Shown here: piece by piece, positions 46,816 through 58,619 of the stretch
Position numbering within the stretch: the stretch's first letter is position 1
Layout: every line of letters starts with the position of its first letter
Origin: Antedon mediterranea
Taxonomy: Eukaryota > Echinodermata > Crinoidea > Comatulida > Antedonidae
Reading direction: 5' to 3'
Length of the DNA: 64,000 nucleotides
NCBI RefSeq assembly: GCF_964355755.1
Contig: NC_092676.1
Location: 5,004,288 to 5,068,287, forward strand
Translations under genes and position numbers: made by a program
The notes under the pieces: generated by a model
Told to the model about the DNA's origin: nothing
The model's input: the letters and a program-made list of their open reading frames with translations, nothing else
Database searches by the model: none

Positions 46816-48430
46816 AAAACTTATATAAATATATATACATGTTAGTACGAATATATATTATTATTTAATCTCTCCTTTATATAATTGTATTGTATAAAGA
46901 AGAGTCCTGGATTTTAGCTTAGTGCAAAAGACATTATTTATTATAAAGAATGGATACAACTTTTAGTACTACTGTACAATTACTATTTTATCTTGTTTGT
47001 TAGAATTGTATATTTTATATATAAATAAAGGTCGTTCCAGATCAGTTTGATTTGATGAACAATTATTTAGTTTTTAACGATTTACCAGCCGACTCGTCCT
47101 GTATTATGGCAAATTCCGTGACACATCGTCACATGTGTAGGCCTATCACATTGTCTGACTCATAATCCATGACATAACCTTCCATGATACACTACAGTCA
47201 CATGTGACGCACACACGTGCTATATTACGGAATATACCTGATACTTTACAAACGTATGTAGACTCGTAGATAAATCCGAGAATCTGGAGCATTATCTAAT
47301 TAATCGCCCTATATTACTTGGTAAGTGTGTCGTAAAGCTATGTCTACACTATCAAACTAGTTTGACAAAAAAGTGTGAGTGCCCAAATATGGTAATGATA
47401 TGCTCAAATGTAGTATGACATCATCATGTCCACATTTTTTGTCACATACAGGTGGCTGATAGTGTAGAGACAGAGCTTAATGATTTTAAAGATATAAAAG
47501 CGTACCTTGTCAGTCCCATTGGAATCCAACACAGAACTATTTTTCAAGTTCCGCAACGGGTTTAGGTGAGAAACTATAGAGGGCCTTGATTTGGCCAATC
47601 GGATAATCACACATTGTGGTATGGTCTGCATTGCCGAATCCGCGAGACACAGGACGACTCTCGCCAACGCAATAGACACCTTGTAGTTTGCAAAAAGGCA
47701 AGAAAAGCCAGCAAGATTCACGTTGCTGGATGATTAAATAATACAGTACTATGGCCTGACTATGCGTCGCTTGGATCGACTCCACACCGGCCTACACTGT
47801 AACATCTATTTGTACCCACTTTTTCCACACAAAGCATGTTTAGATATGAATACATTCTAAACATGTAGTCTGTATCCAACTCAACATATCAGTGACGTGT
47901 TGATTGTTGAAAATGTGGAGCAATATAAAGACACGTTTAGGTTTTATGCGTGTTTAATTTGCCATGTGTGGCACGCAACGCTAAACACGTACCTAAAAAC
48001 ATGTTGACTGAACATAATAGTGACATGTTGACTGTGTCATATTTGTAGTGTATCGTTACAGGTGTCCTGTTGACTTAAAAAATAATTACGGTTTTTTATT
48101 TCAATTGGTCAATGTAAAATATATCGAGTTGCTTTTGATTTAATTTTCTTTGATATAGATATAATTGAAAATGTATTGTCCTCCAAAAACATAAAAATGA
48201 AGATTCATAGAGAAAAAGACCATTTTTCGCTTTTCGCTTATAAAATGACAAAATAAACTGTTAAATTCAACCAAAACCCCTTTGGTTTATTTTTTTTCGA
48301 TCGAATGTTTTGCCAATTAATTGGCATATTCAACAAAAACATTTAAAACAATTATTTGTGATGAGGTGATGTTTTTTATAAAACTACTCTTTATTTCTAA
48401 GAAATAAGTGGATACGATAATTAATATTAA
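46816..48430. other. Spacer between the SLC46 and WW-protein genes
   Basis: It contains a MITE (47335-47478), repeated 'acatgttgactg'-type motifs around 47830-48060, and a fragment at about 48160-48400 related to the TTAAAGATGTATTG element. Minus-strand ORFs at 47404-47785 are unrecognised. Confidence 0.45.
47335..47478. mobile_element. MITE of the AAGCTCTGTCTACACTATC family (copy 6)
   Basis: Left aagctatgtctacactatca follows TA; right agtgtagagacagagctt. Interior 'gtgcccaaatatggtaatga'. About 144 bp. Confidence 0.85.
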
Positions 48431-49359
48431 CTAGATAGCACGCTCGCTTCGCTCGCGTACCATCTAGGTCGTGTCTACAGATGGTTCTCGAATACACAGT
48501 AGTTTCAGCGTAAAAAATGTACGTACCGCAGGACTATAAATACATCGTCGTTTTCAGAAACGAATAAATAGACACGATGATTAATGTAGTCAACTAAAAT
48601 TAGCACACTGGGAATTAGACCTACTTCCGAAGGAGAAACTTGTCTTAAAATGAGTCCACAAAACTAAAACTGTCCCTGTTATAGTCATTTATATTTTTTA
48701 TAATTACTAATTAATACAATAAACAGTAACCACATTCACAGTAAGAAAATTTCGATTCAAATTAAATGGCGACCAAAATAGTTATTACGTTCAGTATTTA
48801 CAATATTGTCAAAGTATTGAAATGCCATATCTCAGTGTTAAGTTTATTCTCAAAGTAATTTACCTACTTGTGTTAAACCATGGAGGGCACATAAATTTAC
48901 CTACAAACTGGGAGTCTGAGAGATTTGGAATGTTCCATTCATCGCAAATCAATACATTTGTATAAACGTATATTAAATCTATCAAAATAGTATTTTTTTA
49001 AGAAAACCGGCCTGTCTTCAACATTATGATACTGTACTCGAGCTGTTCAACCGGTTTTCAGCTATTAAAAACAATTATCGTAGGAGGAGATAGGAAAGTG
49101 CGAAGCATCCTCGTATTATTGTGTGCAGGTACTGTATACTATGGTCGGAAAACACCCCTATTTGGGGCGAATCGTTCAACCTAAATTCGTTTTAATTGTC
49201 AATAACTAATTATCTAACTCAATTTAATTAGTAAACAGGGTTACATCTGGTGGTTTAAATCAGTACCGAGATTCTAACCAACTTTATATACCATCGAGTA
49301 AACATTCTAGAAATAACGCGTGATTTACCGAATTTGGCCCTTACGTAAATTTATATAGA
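48431..49359 (-). mobile_element. Non-autonomous Helitron, copy 2 (inverted relative to copy 1)
   Basis: On the minus strand it begins TCTATATAAATTTACG at 49359 and ends with the hairpin ggtacgcgagcgaagcgagc... and CTAG (48434-48431), followed by T. It is colinear with copy 1 but has the site corresponding to the foldback insertion intact ('ctttgacaatattgtaaata'). It lacks much of the 2430-2900 section. Its 5' flank ends in T instead of the usual A. It lies just upstream of the WW-protein gene and could contribute to its promoter. Confidence 0.75.
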
Positions 49360-49465
49360 AAACAAAATTTAATAGAGCCCCCTCTATAACGAACAACATT
49401 TTAACTTATCTTACGCATGCGCTAATCGTTGGGTGCAGCAGTTCTCCAGCAGTGCAGCATCAGCT

Positions 49466-49485
49466 CGCTCTCTCTCTCTCTCTTC
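49466..49485 (+). repeat. (CT)n tract in the presumed 5' UTR or promoter of the WW gene
   Basis: 'gctcgctctctctctctctc' lies about 70 bp before the start codon. CT-rich initiator-proximal tracts are common near promoters; no function shown. Confidence 0.6.
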
Positions 49486-49553
49486 GTTTTGTTTACAAAT
49501 GTTATAAAAACAATCTAATTTTGTATTTCGTTTCTTTCAACAATAAAGTTATA

Positions 49554-52500
49554 ATGGATCAATCGTGGCAGCATCGTCCACTTCCTCCCAATTGGGAAGC
49601 AAAATATGATCCAGGTCTTGGTCGTTAGTAAGTAAGGCCTACTATAGATAGGCCTAGCTAGTAGCTAATTATAGCCTTAGGCTTAGGCCTAGAGGCCTGG
49701 CCTACATTCTATCTAGGCCCTACTAGTACTAGGCATAGGCCTAGTAGGCCTAATAACTAGGCCTAGTACTAGTCTAGCCTAGTAGTAGGCCTAGGCTACC
49801 TTATAGCCTATTACTAGTAGTTAGGCCCTATCCTGTCTACCTACTCTAGGCCTAGGCTTGTTAGGCCTACTAAGCCTAGCCTAGGCATTTATTTCGTCTC
49901 AAAATTTGTTAAGTAACTTTAGCTAGAAAGTGCTAGCTAGGCCTAGCCTAGTAAGCCTCTAGGCTAGGCATATAAAGTAAATATAAGGACTCAACTCAGG
50001 AGGAGCCTACTACCTGTGTAATGCTGTGTCACACACCCAGCAGATTCGGTGCTAAAAATGCACTCTCAAGCTTACCCAATTTAAAAACATTCACCCGCTG
50101 CGCGGCGGTGATGGTACATAACCATGAAGTCTTATGCCCAGTTTTAGTTTTAGGCTAGTTTTAGTTTTAGAGTCGGCACTACTGCTGTTTCGCACTAACC
50201 CGAATTAAACTTCGTTCTCCAACTCAAAACATATATAACCATTTATTTTTTAACCATTAATTTAACAATCATCAATGATTGAAGCAACCATACTAGCAAA
50301 TCTTCCTAAAAAAAATTCCTATGATTTTATAATTACTACAGTACACCTACCCAGCCATCTAAATGCACAGACGGTACAGTAGTGGAAAATATTATATTAT
50401 TTGTTTAAATTGTCAATTTTCACAGCTTCTATGTAAACCATGCCACCCGTTCTACACAATGGAATGATCCACGACCCGATTATTATGCCAATCAAGTGAG
50501 TTGTTCATTTTTTTATATTTAATCAATCTAGATAAATATATCAAATAATACATATTTTTGTCTTAGTGTGTGTGTTTAAAGACCTCTTCCCTACAATTGG
50601 GTTAGTTGCTGCATTAATTGTCTTTCTATTTTTGCCAGACTTTGTTAATACAAATTGGGGAAAACCCGGTATTTTCCCTGAAAAGTTAGGAGTCTTCCAT
50701 TTGTTTTGGCCTTACGATCGATCGAAAAGTGAGTGAATTACAGAAGAAAAACAAAAATATCAATCCACGCGCAATGCATTTTGGGATTTATAGCAGGCCG
50801 CTAAAATTACTAGAATCAACTTATTTCTCACATTTTAACCGTATAAAGAAAAAAAAGTTATCTTAATAGGATTATTTTTACATTCAATGTAGTTTGTGAC
50901 CTTAAATTAGATCTAAAAAACGTAGGGAATGGGACTTTAAACAGGTTTTTTGTTTGCATGTTGTTATGTTTTATTTAATTACTTATATACAGTATATATA
51001 AATCCAAAGGCAAATTAATGAAAATATGACAATGCTGTGGGTATCAGTGGCTGGATCTCAATGGAGATGCAAAATAAAAGCGAAAAGCTAAATCGAAACG
51101 AGAAGTAAAACAGCCAGAAAAGTTAGCAGAGCTTTTGGGCAAAACTAGCCCTTCATCAGTGCAAGTGAAGGAATTTGGATCGTCATAGTATAAAGCTGGC
51201 AAGTGCTGCCTGGGTGGACAGGAATAAAAGAAATATAAGAAAGAGAGCCAGGGTGGAGTCTCAGTATATAAATATTTTTTAACAATATTTTTTAACATTG
51301 AAATATTGAATAAATCATAGGTGGCCTCATTTTTTGCCTTATTGTTACCCAATTTTTATTAAATTGTTATTGTAATTGGTTTTCTCGTTACAGCAAAGGA
51401 TGGCTCAAAGCATTCCTATGACCGTAATGGTTAAACCCAAGTGCGCAACATGTCGTACCGTTGAAGTAAGACTTTTAATTTGTGTACATTACAATGCTAA
51501 CTGTTCTAAATACAGTTTGCCCGTGTCTGCCACATTAAGGCCCATTTACACTAGGACGATAAATAGATAAACACACATTTTTCTTACATAAAATAAAAGA
51601 AACAAGAAAAGTTTTCGTTCTAGGATAACCATCTACCGTAAAACCTCGAAAAGATAGTATGGGCTCTTTTCGAGATAAACTACTATACTGTATTAAGAAT
51701 GTAGGTTTATTAACTGAACGTCAAAGGAACAGAAATAAACAATACAGTACAAACACGTGATTAAGAGTTACTGTAGTAGGATAATTTAATGCCAGATACT
51801 TGTGATGCAGACTGATGATAATAATTAATATGTATGATCGTGTTTATCATACATTAATATTTTACAGTTTATTGTCGTCCAAATGGTGCTCTGATCGCAT
51901 CTTGTACCTTTTTCATGTCTGCTTCGTTGGCAAATATGTAAAATTGGCAGGGAATTTCCACAAATGATTGTATTTGACGGTGAATCATAGGACTGTTTTT
52001 TTTTTCTTTTTATATTGTTTTTTGATTTGTCCAGGATATTAAACATAATTTCATGATTGAAAAAATGTCTCAAAAGTCATAATATTGTAGTAGAAATTCA
52101 CAAAATTTACAGCATTCATTTAAAAAAGAAGCCCCCCTCTACAGTTTGCAAAACTACTCTCTAAAAGAATCTCTCCCTTCTCGAAAAGAAGCCCATCTCG
52201 AAAAGAAGCCCATGGGCTTCTTTTCGAGGTTTTATGGTATGCTTCCTTTGTCATTTGATGAAAATAATATTTTCACACGCCCACATTAAAATGATGTCAT
52301 GATTAGTAAAAGCAATAATATCGTTATGATTTTATTGTTTTTATTGATCATGACGTCATTTGTTTGGGTTTTTAAAAATATAATTTTTATCAAAGACAGC
52401 AATGATCATCATCATTCTAGAACGAATACATATCTTGTTTCTTTTGTTTTATGTAAGAAAATTGTGTGTTTATCTATTTATCGGTATGGTCCTAGTGTAT

Positions 52501-55500
52501 ATGGGCTTTTACACTGTGCCTATCACACAAATAAAATAGCATCTTCATATTCAGCATGATATTCTATTCTTTTTGTGTAAAGTATTCTTCTATCCATGGT
52601 ACCAAGGACACAACCTTGAGAGTAAAGCTCTGTCTACACTATCAAACTAGTCACATTTTTTTGTCACATAAAGTTTGATAGTGTAGACAGAGCTACAATT
52701 AGGTCGAAAAAATCATGCCTTAACCACACAAGACTAATTACTTAAGGCTCTTTTTGAAGGTTGCTAAAGCTGGTGATACCTGTACATCTTGTACAAATGA
52801 AAAGAAGGAACGAGAAGCAGCAGCTAGGCTTGCCAGAGAAAGGCAAGAGGCAGAGAAAAAGAGACGTGAAGAAGCAGCCAAAAAGAGACGAGAAGAAGCG
52901 GCGAGAATAAAAGCGGAGGAGAATCGTCGCAAGGCCGAAGCCGCTGTAAGTTTGTTTCTGTAAATAAAGTTGACACTGTTTATGAGGCAGTCACTGCAAT
53001 AAACAATATGTATTCAAAAACTCTTGCTAAACAAAATGTAGTTGCAGTGCTGCAGTAACTGCAGTAGAATACTGTAGTTTTGATGTTCCTTAACAAACAT
53101 ATTATCTATGGAATTTGACCTTTTTTATCTATTTTGTCATCAACTGAACAGTAGTTTGTTTCACAACAAACTAGTAGTTGTCTTGTGATCTTGTGGATAG
53201 TACATGCATGCATTGATCTTGCAAGTGTATGCTTTTTCTTTTCTATTTGAAACCTTTATCCTAAAGCTCTGTCTACAGTGTCAAAGTGTATGTGACAAAA
53301 AAATGTGATGTGCCCATATATGGACATGATGATGTCATGTCACTACCAAATTTGGGCACACCACATTTTTTTGTCAAGCTAGTTGGATAGTGTAGACAGA
53401 GCTTTATAGATTTAATCTCAATATAGTAGGAGTTTCCTTTATTTTGAATGGGCTACAATCTCTTTGCCTCAACCGTTGAAATTATAAGTTGACATTAACG
53501 GATTAAACTACTTTTTCTCAGAAAGTTCCAGCGAAACCAACAGAAGCAATGAAAAGAGATGGTGAGTATTGCGCTTTTTAACCTCTCGCAAAAACTAAAT
53601 TAAATGTATTACTGTACTATCAATTGTCTGTTTAACTGGAAATTGATGGATTTTGAAATAGGGGCCAGCACTTTTACCGCAGCGATGTGTCTACTTTTCA
53701 TTCATAATGATATATTTATTAAAATTATCTTTAAAGATGTAATTGTTCCCTAAAACATGAAAAATGAAGATTATTATCAGACTTTAAATAGGCCATTTTG
53801 CAGTTTTAATAAAGTTATTCACTTCTGTAAAAAAAACAACAAATATCATTATTTCACTTTAATATAAAAACCATTGTCTGACAGAAAATTTATTTTTTTG
53901 CTCTAACTTACATTTTTTTCAGGTAAATAATTTTTTTTTCGATCCAGTTTGGTCAAAGTGAATAACTATTACCTGGCATTAAAATGGCATATTCAACAAA
54001 CAATTTGAAAAAAAAAATTAAATTTTTAGGGGGCAATATATCTTTAAATAATACTGAATTGCGATGATTTAAAAGATAATTTACAACAATAATCAACGAC
54101 AATCATTTACGCTTATTAATTTTAGTGAAGAGGAAGTTAACACAACTATATCCTAAAGTATCCAGTTTGTTGATTGATATGGCCATTGAAACTACAAACT
54201 GCGACTTCACAAAAGCTTCTAACGTCCTCAAGATGATGGCAGAAGACGATGAACGACCGCGGCCTAAAAAGGAAACTGCAAAAGCAAAAAGTTCACCAAA
54301 GAAAGAAACGACCCTTTCTGCTGGTTCATCAGGTGTGTATTTGAATATTATGATGCCGCAGCTCCCCGCAGGGATCTGGTTTTTAAAACCATTCAAGATT
54401 TTCTTTGGTTTAATAGTAAGCCTTTTTTCCAAAGAGCAAATTTATTCGTGGCGAATCAAAAGCGTTGACTTACTCACATGCATACCGTATATTTCGGTGT
54501 ATAAGTCGCACTTTTGACACGCAAATTTGACCTCTAAATTAAGGGTGCGTCTTATACACCGAACATAAATGCCTCACCACACAGATTGATAGGCCTAGGC
54601 TAGGCTATCGTCACCTCGTTTGCTAGGCCTGAGTAGGCTAGGCCTAGCTACAGTAACTAACTAACGTAACGGCAACCTGCTTCTGCCTAGTTTTCAAGGC
54701 ATTTTAGCATAATGTTATACTAAATATGATGAAAAGATTTGTTCATTATGGCGTTAAAATTTCATTTGTAAAAACGTTTACGTACGATTGGAATAGTATT
54801 TATTTATACAGTAGTTATACGCACGATCGCCGTACCCCCAGCGCAAGCCCTCTTGGCGGCCACATGGTGTACGGTATTCGACTAGTATATTCTCCAGGTG
54901 ATTATAGCATGGACCTAGCGTACACACTTCAATTCTCGGATACATACATATAGATACTAATCGAATACGATTGTCCGTGAAAACGTGCGCCCTCTCGAAA
55001 TGATCGAGCGAGGCTATAGCCCACACGTACATGTTACACACACGGTCATGCACTCGATGTTGCGGCTGTTGAGGCTGGGCGCGGCCGAGCCTAGTTAAGA
55101 AAAAACCTAAATAAAGGACGCCGTTGCAGATATAACAAAATATATTATTACAATAATATTGATTAACAATTTAAAAAAACATGTTTTGATGAAATATAAG
55201 GTGCGTCTTATACACCGACGATATAAAAAATACCGATATTTTACTCTCAGTTAGGGGGTGCGTCTTATACACAGGTGCGACTTATACACCGAAATATACG
55301 GTATTCATATTTATTGTCGTCCGAATCCCTTTCTGCAATAAATTCTAGTAGTTCGAATGTATGGGAATGAGCTGATAGGATCTCATTGTTCTATTGCCTA
55401 AAGCTCTGTCTACACTATCAAACTAGTTTGATAAAAAAAAGTGTGATGTGCCCAAATATGGTAGTGATATGACATCATCATGCCCATATATGGGCACATC

Positions 55501-57476
55501 ACTTCTTTTTTTTCACATAAAGTTTGATAATGTAGACAGAGCTTTAAGCATTTATGTGGTAGAGTGGCCATTTCTGTTCCATGTTCACTTACCAGCTTCA
55601 CAACCCCCAGTCCACCTGATAGATATTAAGGCCTAAATAAAAATATTTTTATGTATGTACTATTATTATGTGTGTTAGAATAGTAACTATATTTTGTTAT
55701 TTCTTTTTTTTTTTTTTCATTCTTGCTGTTGCTTGTTTCTGTAAACTCATCAGTAACTCGTGGACTTTCGCCCAGTGCAGTCAGCTTTGAAGTCTCACTC
55801 TCTAATGTTTCAGGTCCGTCTGTTTCCAGTACATCATCAACACCTCAACCAGCTAGGTAAATAAAAACACTTTATTTATAAATAAATTGGATATTTGGTA
55901 CAATTATATAAATTATAGATAAAAAATGTAATTTCTTTTTATTTTTTTTCTCATTTTGCTTGTTTGTAATTTCAGCTTATTCTATTGTAAAAATGTTATG
56001 TTGTTTTGAGGTGAAGCTCTGTCTACACTATCAAACTATAGTTTGACAAAAAAGTGTGATGTGCCCAAATATGGTTATGATATGACATCATCATGTCCAT
56101 ATACAGTTTGGGCACATCACATTTTTTTGTCAGATAAAGTTTGATAGTGTAGAGAGAGCTTAAAGATGTATTGTCCCCCTGAAAAAATATTTTTTTTTTT
56201 TTCAATTTTTTTTTGTTGAATATGCCATTTTAATGTCACATAATAGTTATCAACTTTGAAAAAAAATTGAATAAAAAATCTGGGAAAAAAATGTAATTTA
56301 AAGCAAAAAAACAGTCAAATTTGGCTGCCAGCCAATGAGTTTTTGAATTTGACCATTTATTTTGTCATTTTATATGAGAAAACATTTTTGTTTTTTTTAA
56401 GAAAGGAATTAACTTTATAGTCAAATTTGGCTGCCAGCCAATGAGTTTTTGAATTTGACATATTTATTTGGTCATTTTATATGAGAAAACATTTTTGGTT
56501 TTTTTTAAGAAAGGCATTAACTTTATTAAAACTACAAAATAACATTCTGATTTAATTAATCTTTGTTTGTTTTTTTTGGGAAAAATACATCTTTAACATT
56601 CAATTATTTTTGTAGTAGTACCCGACCAAAGCAGGAACCGAAGAAAAGCAGTCCCAAGAAATCCAAACTGGCTGACAGTAGAGTGAAGTTTGCTCCAGTT
56701 GTAATTAAATCACAAACTAAAACGTTCAACTCTCACCTAGCGGTTGGACCGGATCCTAACCTTATTAAGGGTCACAACGTTGACTTGCTCATGTAAGTAA
56801 AACTATAGAGAAAATCTGTGAGAATGAGAAAAAGCCACCCCAACCGAGATTCAAACTTGGAACCCTTTGCTTGATATGCAGATGTCCTAACCATTAGACC
56901 ACTGAGGCTTTCATGGTATTGTTCAAATTCAATTGGATTGCAACCCTCTGTGTGGTCCAACGAAACAGCACTTATAGTTCTCAATTGTGTGCGTGCACAA
57001 CAGCTATCAAATTGATACGCGCGCCCTGTATTATATATCTATCCAAAGGCAAAATACTGAAAATAATGACAAAGCTGTGGGTATTAGTGGCTGGATCTCA
57101 AGGAGATACAAAAATAAATGGAGATACAAAATAAAATAAGCAAAAAGCTAATTCAAAACATATAAACAGAAACAGCCATAAAAATTAGCAGAGCTTTCGG
57201 GCAGCACTAGCCCTTCATCATGTTATATCATTTGTATGGGATGTTAATTTTTATTCATATGTTTCTTTTTAAACTTTTTCTAGTGATAAATATGTGTCAG
57301 AAACTGGGCAAGATCCAGCTTTGAGAAAAGGTCCCAATAAAGAGTATGTCACAGGTCAAGATAAACAACTCATCAACGGCAAAGAGAATCTAGCTGTAGG
57401 CCCTGACTCTGACAATCGAAGTGGGCCCCAATGGTTACTCTACCAAGGGCCTATGTCAGTGGGTACGGCATTGTGA
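49554..57476 (+). CDS. WW / zinc-ribbon-like / coiled-coil / CUE-like protein of unknown function
   Basis: Nine exons join in frame: 49554-49627, 50426-50495, 51394-51465, 52760-52945, 53522-53561, 54126-54332, 55754-55856, 56616-56792 and 57284-57476, giving 373 residues. A WW domain spans 9-42 (LPPNWEAKYDPGLGRYFYVN...W at 37) and should bind Pro-rich ligands. C65xxC...C80xxC resembles a small zinc ribbon. Residues 84-134 are a charged coiled coil (REEAAKKRREEAARIKAEEN). Residues 149-190 (LTQLYPKVSSLLIDMAIETT...) fit a CUE-type ubiquitin-binding fold. A Lys/Ser/Pro-rich linker follows, then a tail with GPDPNLIKGHN, GQDPALRKGPN and GPDSDNRSGPQ repeats. The combination suggests a ubiquitin- or trafficking-linked adaptor, but I do not recognise the ortholog. 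Introns carry many MITEs. Confidence 0.85.
49630..49990. repeat. AGGCCTA-rich low-complexity stretch in WW-gene intron 1
   Basis: Dense tagg/ccta words such as 'taggcctagtactagtctag' over about 350 bp. Similar clusters occur at 7840-7950 and 54590-54650. Non-coding. Confidence 0.8.
51000..51180. repeat. Dispersed repeat with 'gctgtgggtatcagtggctg' (copy 1)
   Basis: Shares 'ccaaaggcaaa', 'gtggctggatctcaa', 'gttagcagagctttt' and 'actagcccttcatca' with 57040-57225, in the same order. Both are in introns of the WW gene. SINE- or MITE-like; family not identified. Confidence 0.75.
51636..52237. mobile_element. MITE with CCGTAAAACCTCGAAAAGA ends, TA target site
   Basis: Left ccgtaaaacctcgaaaaga and right tcttttcgaggttttatgg are inverted and flanked by TA (51634-51635, 52238-52239). 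Subterminal 'tcgaaaagaagccca' repeats. TA duplication points to Tc1/mariner mobilisation. No transposase. Confidence 0.8.
52625..52694. mobile_element. MITE of the AAGCTCTGTCTACACTATC family (copy 7, internally deleted)
   Basis: Left aagctctgtctacactatca follows TA; right tgatagtgtagacagagct. Only 70 bp; the middle is reduced to 'tcacatttttttgtcacata', so it is almost a bare hairpin, 65 bp before exon 4 of the WW gene. Confidence 0.88.
53264..53404. mobile_element. MITE of the AAGCTCTGTCTACACTATC family (copy 8)
   Basis: Complete: left aagctctgtctacagtgtca, right atagtgtagacagagctt, with TA on both sides. About 141 bp, intron 4 of the WW gene. Confidence 0.88.
53729..54050. mobile_element. 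MITE with TTAAAGATGTAATTG ends
   Basis: Left tctttaaagatgtaattgtt and right gggggcaatatatctttaaa are inverted. The interior contains 'aataggccattttgcag'. Related fragments occur at about 48160-48400 and 56160-56300. Confidence 0.65.
54485..55301. mobile_element. Mariner-type MITE with CCGTATATTTCGGTGTATAA ends
   Basis: Left ccgtatatttcggtgtataa and right ttatacaccgaaatatacgg are exact inverted repeats flanked by TA (54483-54484, 55302-55303). 'gtgcgtcttatacaccga' recurs subterminally. 817 bp with no transposase; it is in WW-gene intron 6. Confidence 0.85.
55401..55544. mobile_element. MITE of the AAGCTCTGTCTACACTATC family (copy 9, intact)
   Basis: Left aagctctgtctacactatca and right tgataatgtagacagagctt with TA on each side. 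Palindromic throughout, centre 'atgacatcatcatgcccata'. Best representative of the family here. Confidence 0.9.
56014..56161. mobile_element. MITE of the AAGCTCTGTCTACACTATC family (copy 10)
   Basis: Left aagctctgtctacactatca; right tgatagtgtagagagagctt. It adjoins directly a TTAAAGATGTATTGTCCCCC element end at 56160. Confidence 0.85.
56160..56525. repeat. TTAAAGATGTATTG element fragment with an internal ~106-bp duplication
   Basis: Starts ttaaagatgtattgtccccc. The block beginning 'agtcaaatttggctgccagc' occurs twice in tandem (about 56313 and 56419) with small differences. Confidence 0.75.
56833..56912 (-). repeat. tRNA-derived SINE head
   Basis: On the minus strand the sequence begins AGCCTCAGTGGTCTAATGGT, with a pol III A-box-like TGGTCTAATGG, and about 35 bases later a B-box-like GGTTCCAAGTTTGAATC. 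This is the arrangement of a tRNA-derived SINE promoter. The cloverleaf is degraded, so not an active tRNA gene. Lies 40 bp into WW-gene intron 8. Confidence 0.7.
57040..57225. repeat. Dispersed repeat with 'gctgtgggtattagtggctg' (copy 2)
   Basis: Second copy of the repeat at 51000-51180, same orientation, ending 'gcactagcccttcatca'. Confidence 0.75.
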
Positions 57477-58265
57477 AAAGAATGGTGTTTGATGCCTAAA
57501 AAAACCAGGGGTAAAGTAGTTGTTGCCGTATATACAAGTTGATATATTTAATACTTTTCAATTGTTTTAATGTAAGTGTATAACAGCCTGGAACTTGCAG
57601 GCTACTAGTATGGACAGTTTTTATCTCCCCTTCTGGTTTTACAGCTGCCACCAAATAATATTCATTTGTCGGCTTATAACAACAGAGGCTGTGCACACAT
57701 ATATTGTTACGAGTCCCTATGCTATTTATATGTTCATATCGACTGAACTGTATATTTTAATGGAAATTTCAGTATATAACAAGGTAAATCTCTTTAAAAT
57801 GTTTGTACTGTATTGTGGATGGATATAGAAGTCATTTCTGTGTATAGTGGATCCATAGGCAAATGCAACATACTCTAATATATCTCAATGGGGTTTTTTT
57901 TCTGCAATATATAATAATAATATATCACTGTAAAACAATAGCTGTCAATGTAATGTTTGAATATTGAATGCATATAACAGTTTTAATTGGTAACAATTTT
58001 ATAAAATGCGTTTTAAACTACTTTATGCAGTATAAACTAATTTGAAAATATATTTTGAGAGAGGCGTTTGTCTCGTCAGTGTGAAAGGGGGTTATCCTTC
58101 TACATACATTATATGGAAAGTTCCTTTCCTATCTATAGATGATTTTAGTCAACGAGAAAAATTAATAATAATATACATGTACAGGGTTGTTTTTATGATT
58201 CATTTCTTTATGAATTTTTATGTAATGTGAATTGTATAATATTTGTAAATAAATTGCATATTTTT
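57477..58265 (+). other. 3' UTR of the WW-protein gene with poly(A) signal
   Basis: AATAAA at 58248-58253 lies in an A/T-rich context with downstream T-rich sequence, a plausible cleavage site near 58265. No further coding exon is seen between the stop codon and this signal. Confidence 0.55.
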
Positions 58266-58619
58266 TATTACATAATTCTTTGTTTTAAGTGAACTGAAAT
58301 TATAATAGTAGTAGATATAGTATGTGTATTAAGAATGTGAATTTTTAGCATTTTTTTTTTAAATTAAATAGAGTATATTAAATAAATTTTATGTGACTGT
58401 AGAATCAAGTAATAATATTGTAATGGCATTTAATATACTTGTTTTTGTTGTATAATGTGTTGCACATAAGCTTAATTCTCGTACAAATTCTTTTGTTCTG
58501 AGCATGCTATGTTTTTTAGCATTCGAAGAATGACTTTTTGACTCAACAGGCACATAGTCTAGTGGCCATCGCGAAAATGCCAAACCATTGAGAGGGTTAC
58601 AGTCACAGCAAATTTTCCT

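Noticed and set aside
46485-46828. Ser/Phe/Leu-rich ORFs of 83-110 codons
   Set aside because: Polypyrimidine tract; no coding signal.
47404-47785. Minus-strand ORFs of 82 and 105 codons with a GTACGC donor-like site at their end
   Set aside because: No recognisable domain and no partner exon; partly overlaps a MITE. Could be an exon of an unseen gene but not supportable.
56833-56912. Functional tRNA gene
   Set aside because: Internal promoter boxes are recognisable but the B box is altered and a proper cloverleaf does not form; fits a SINE head.
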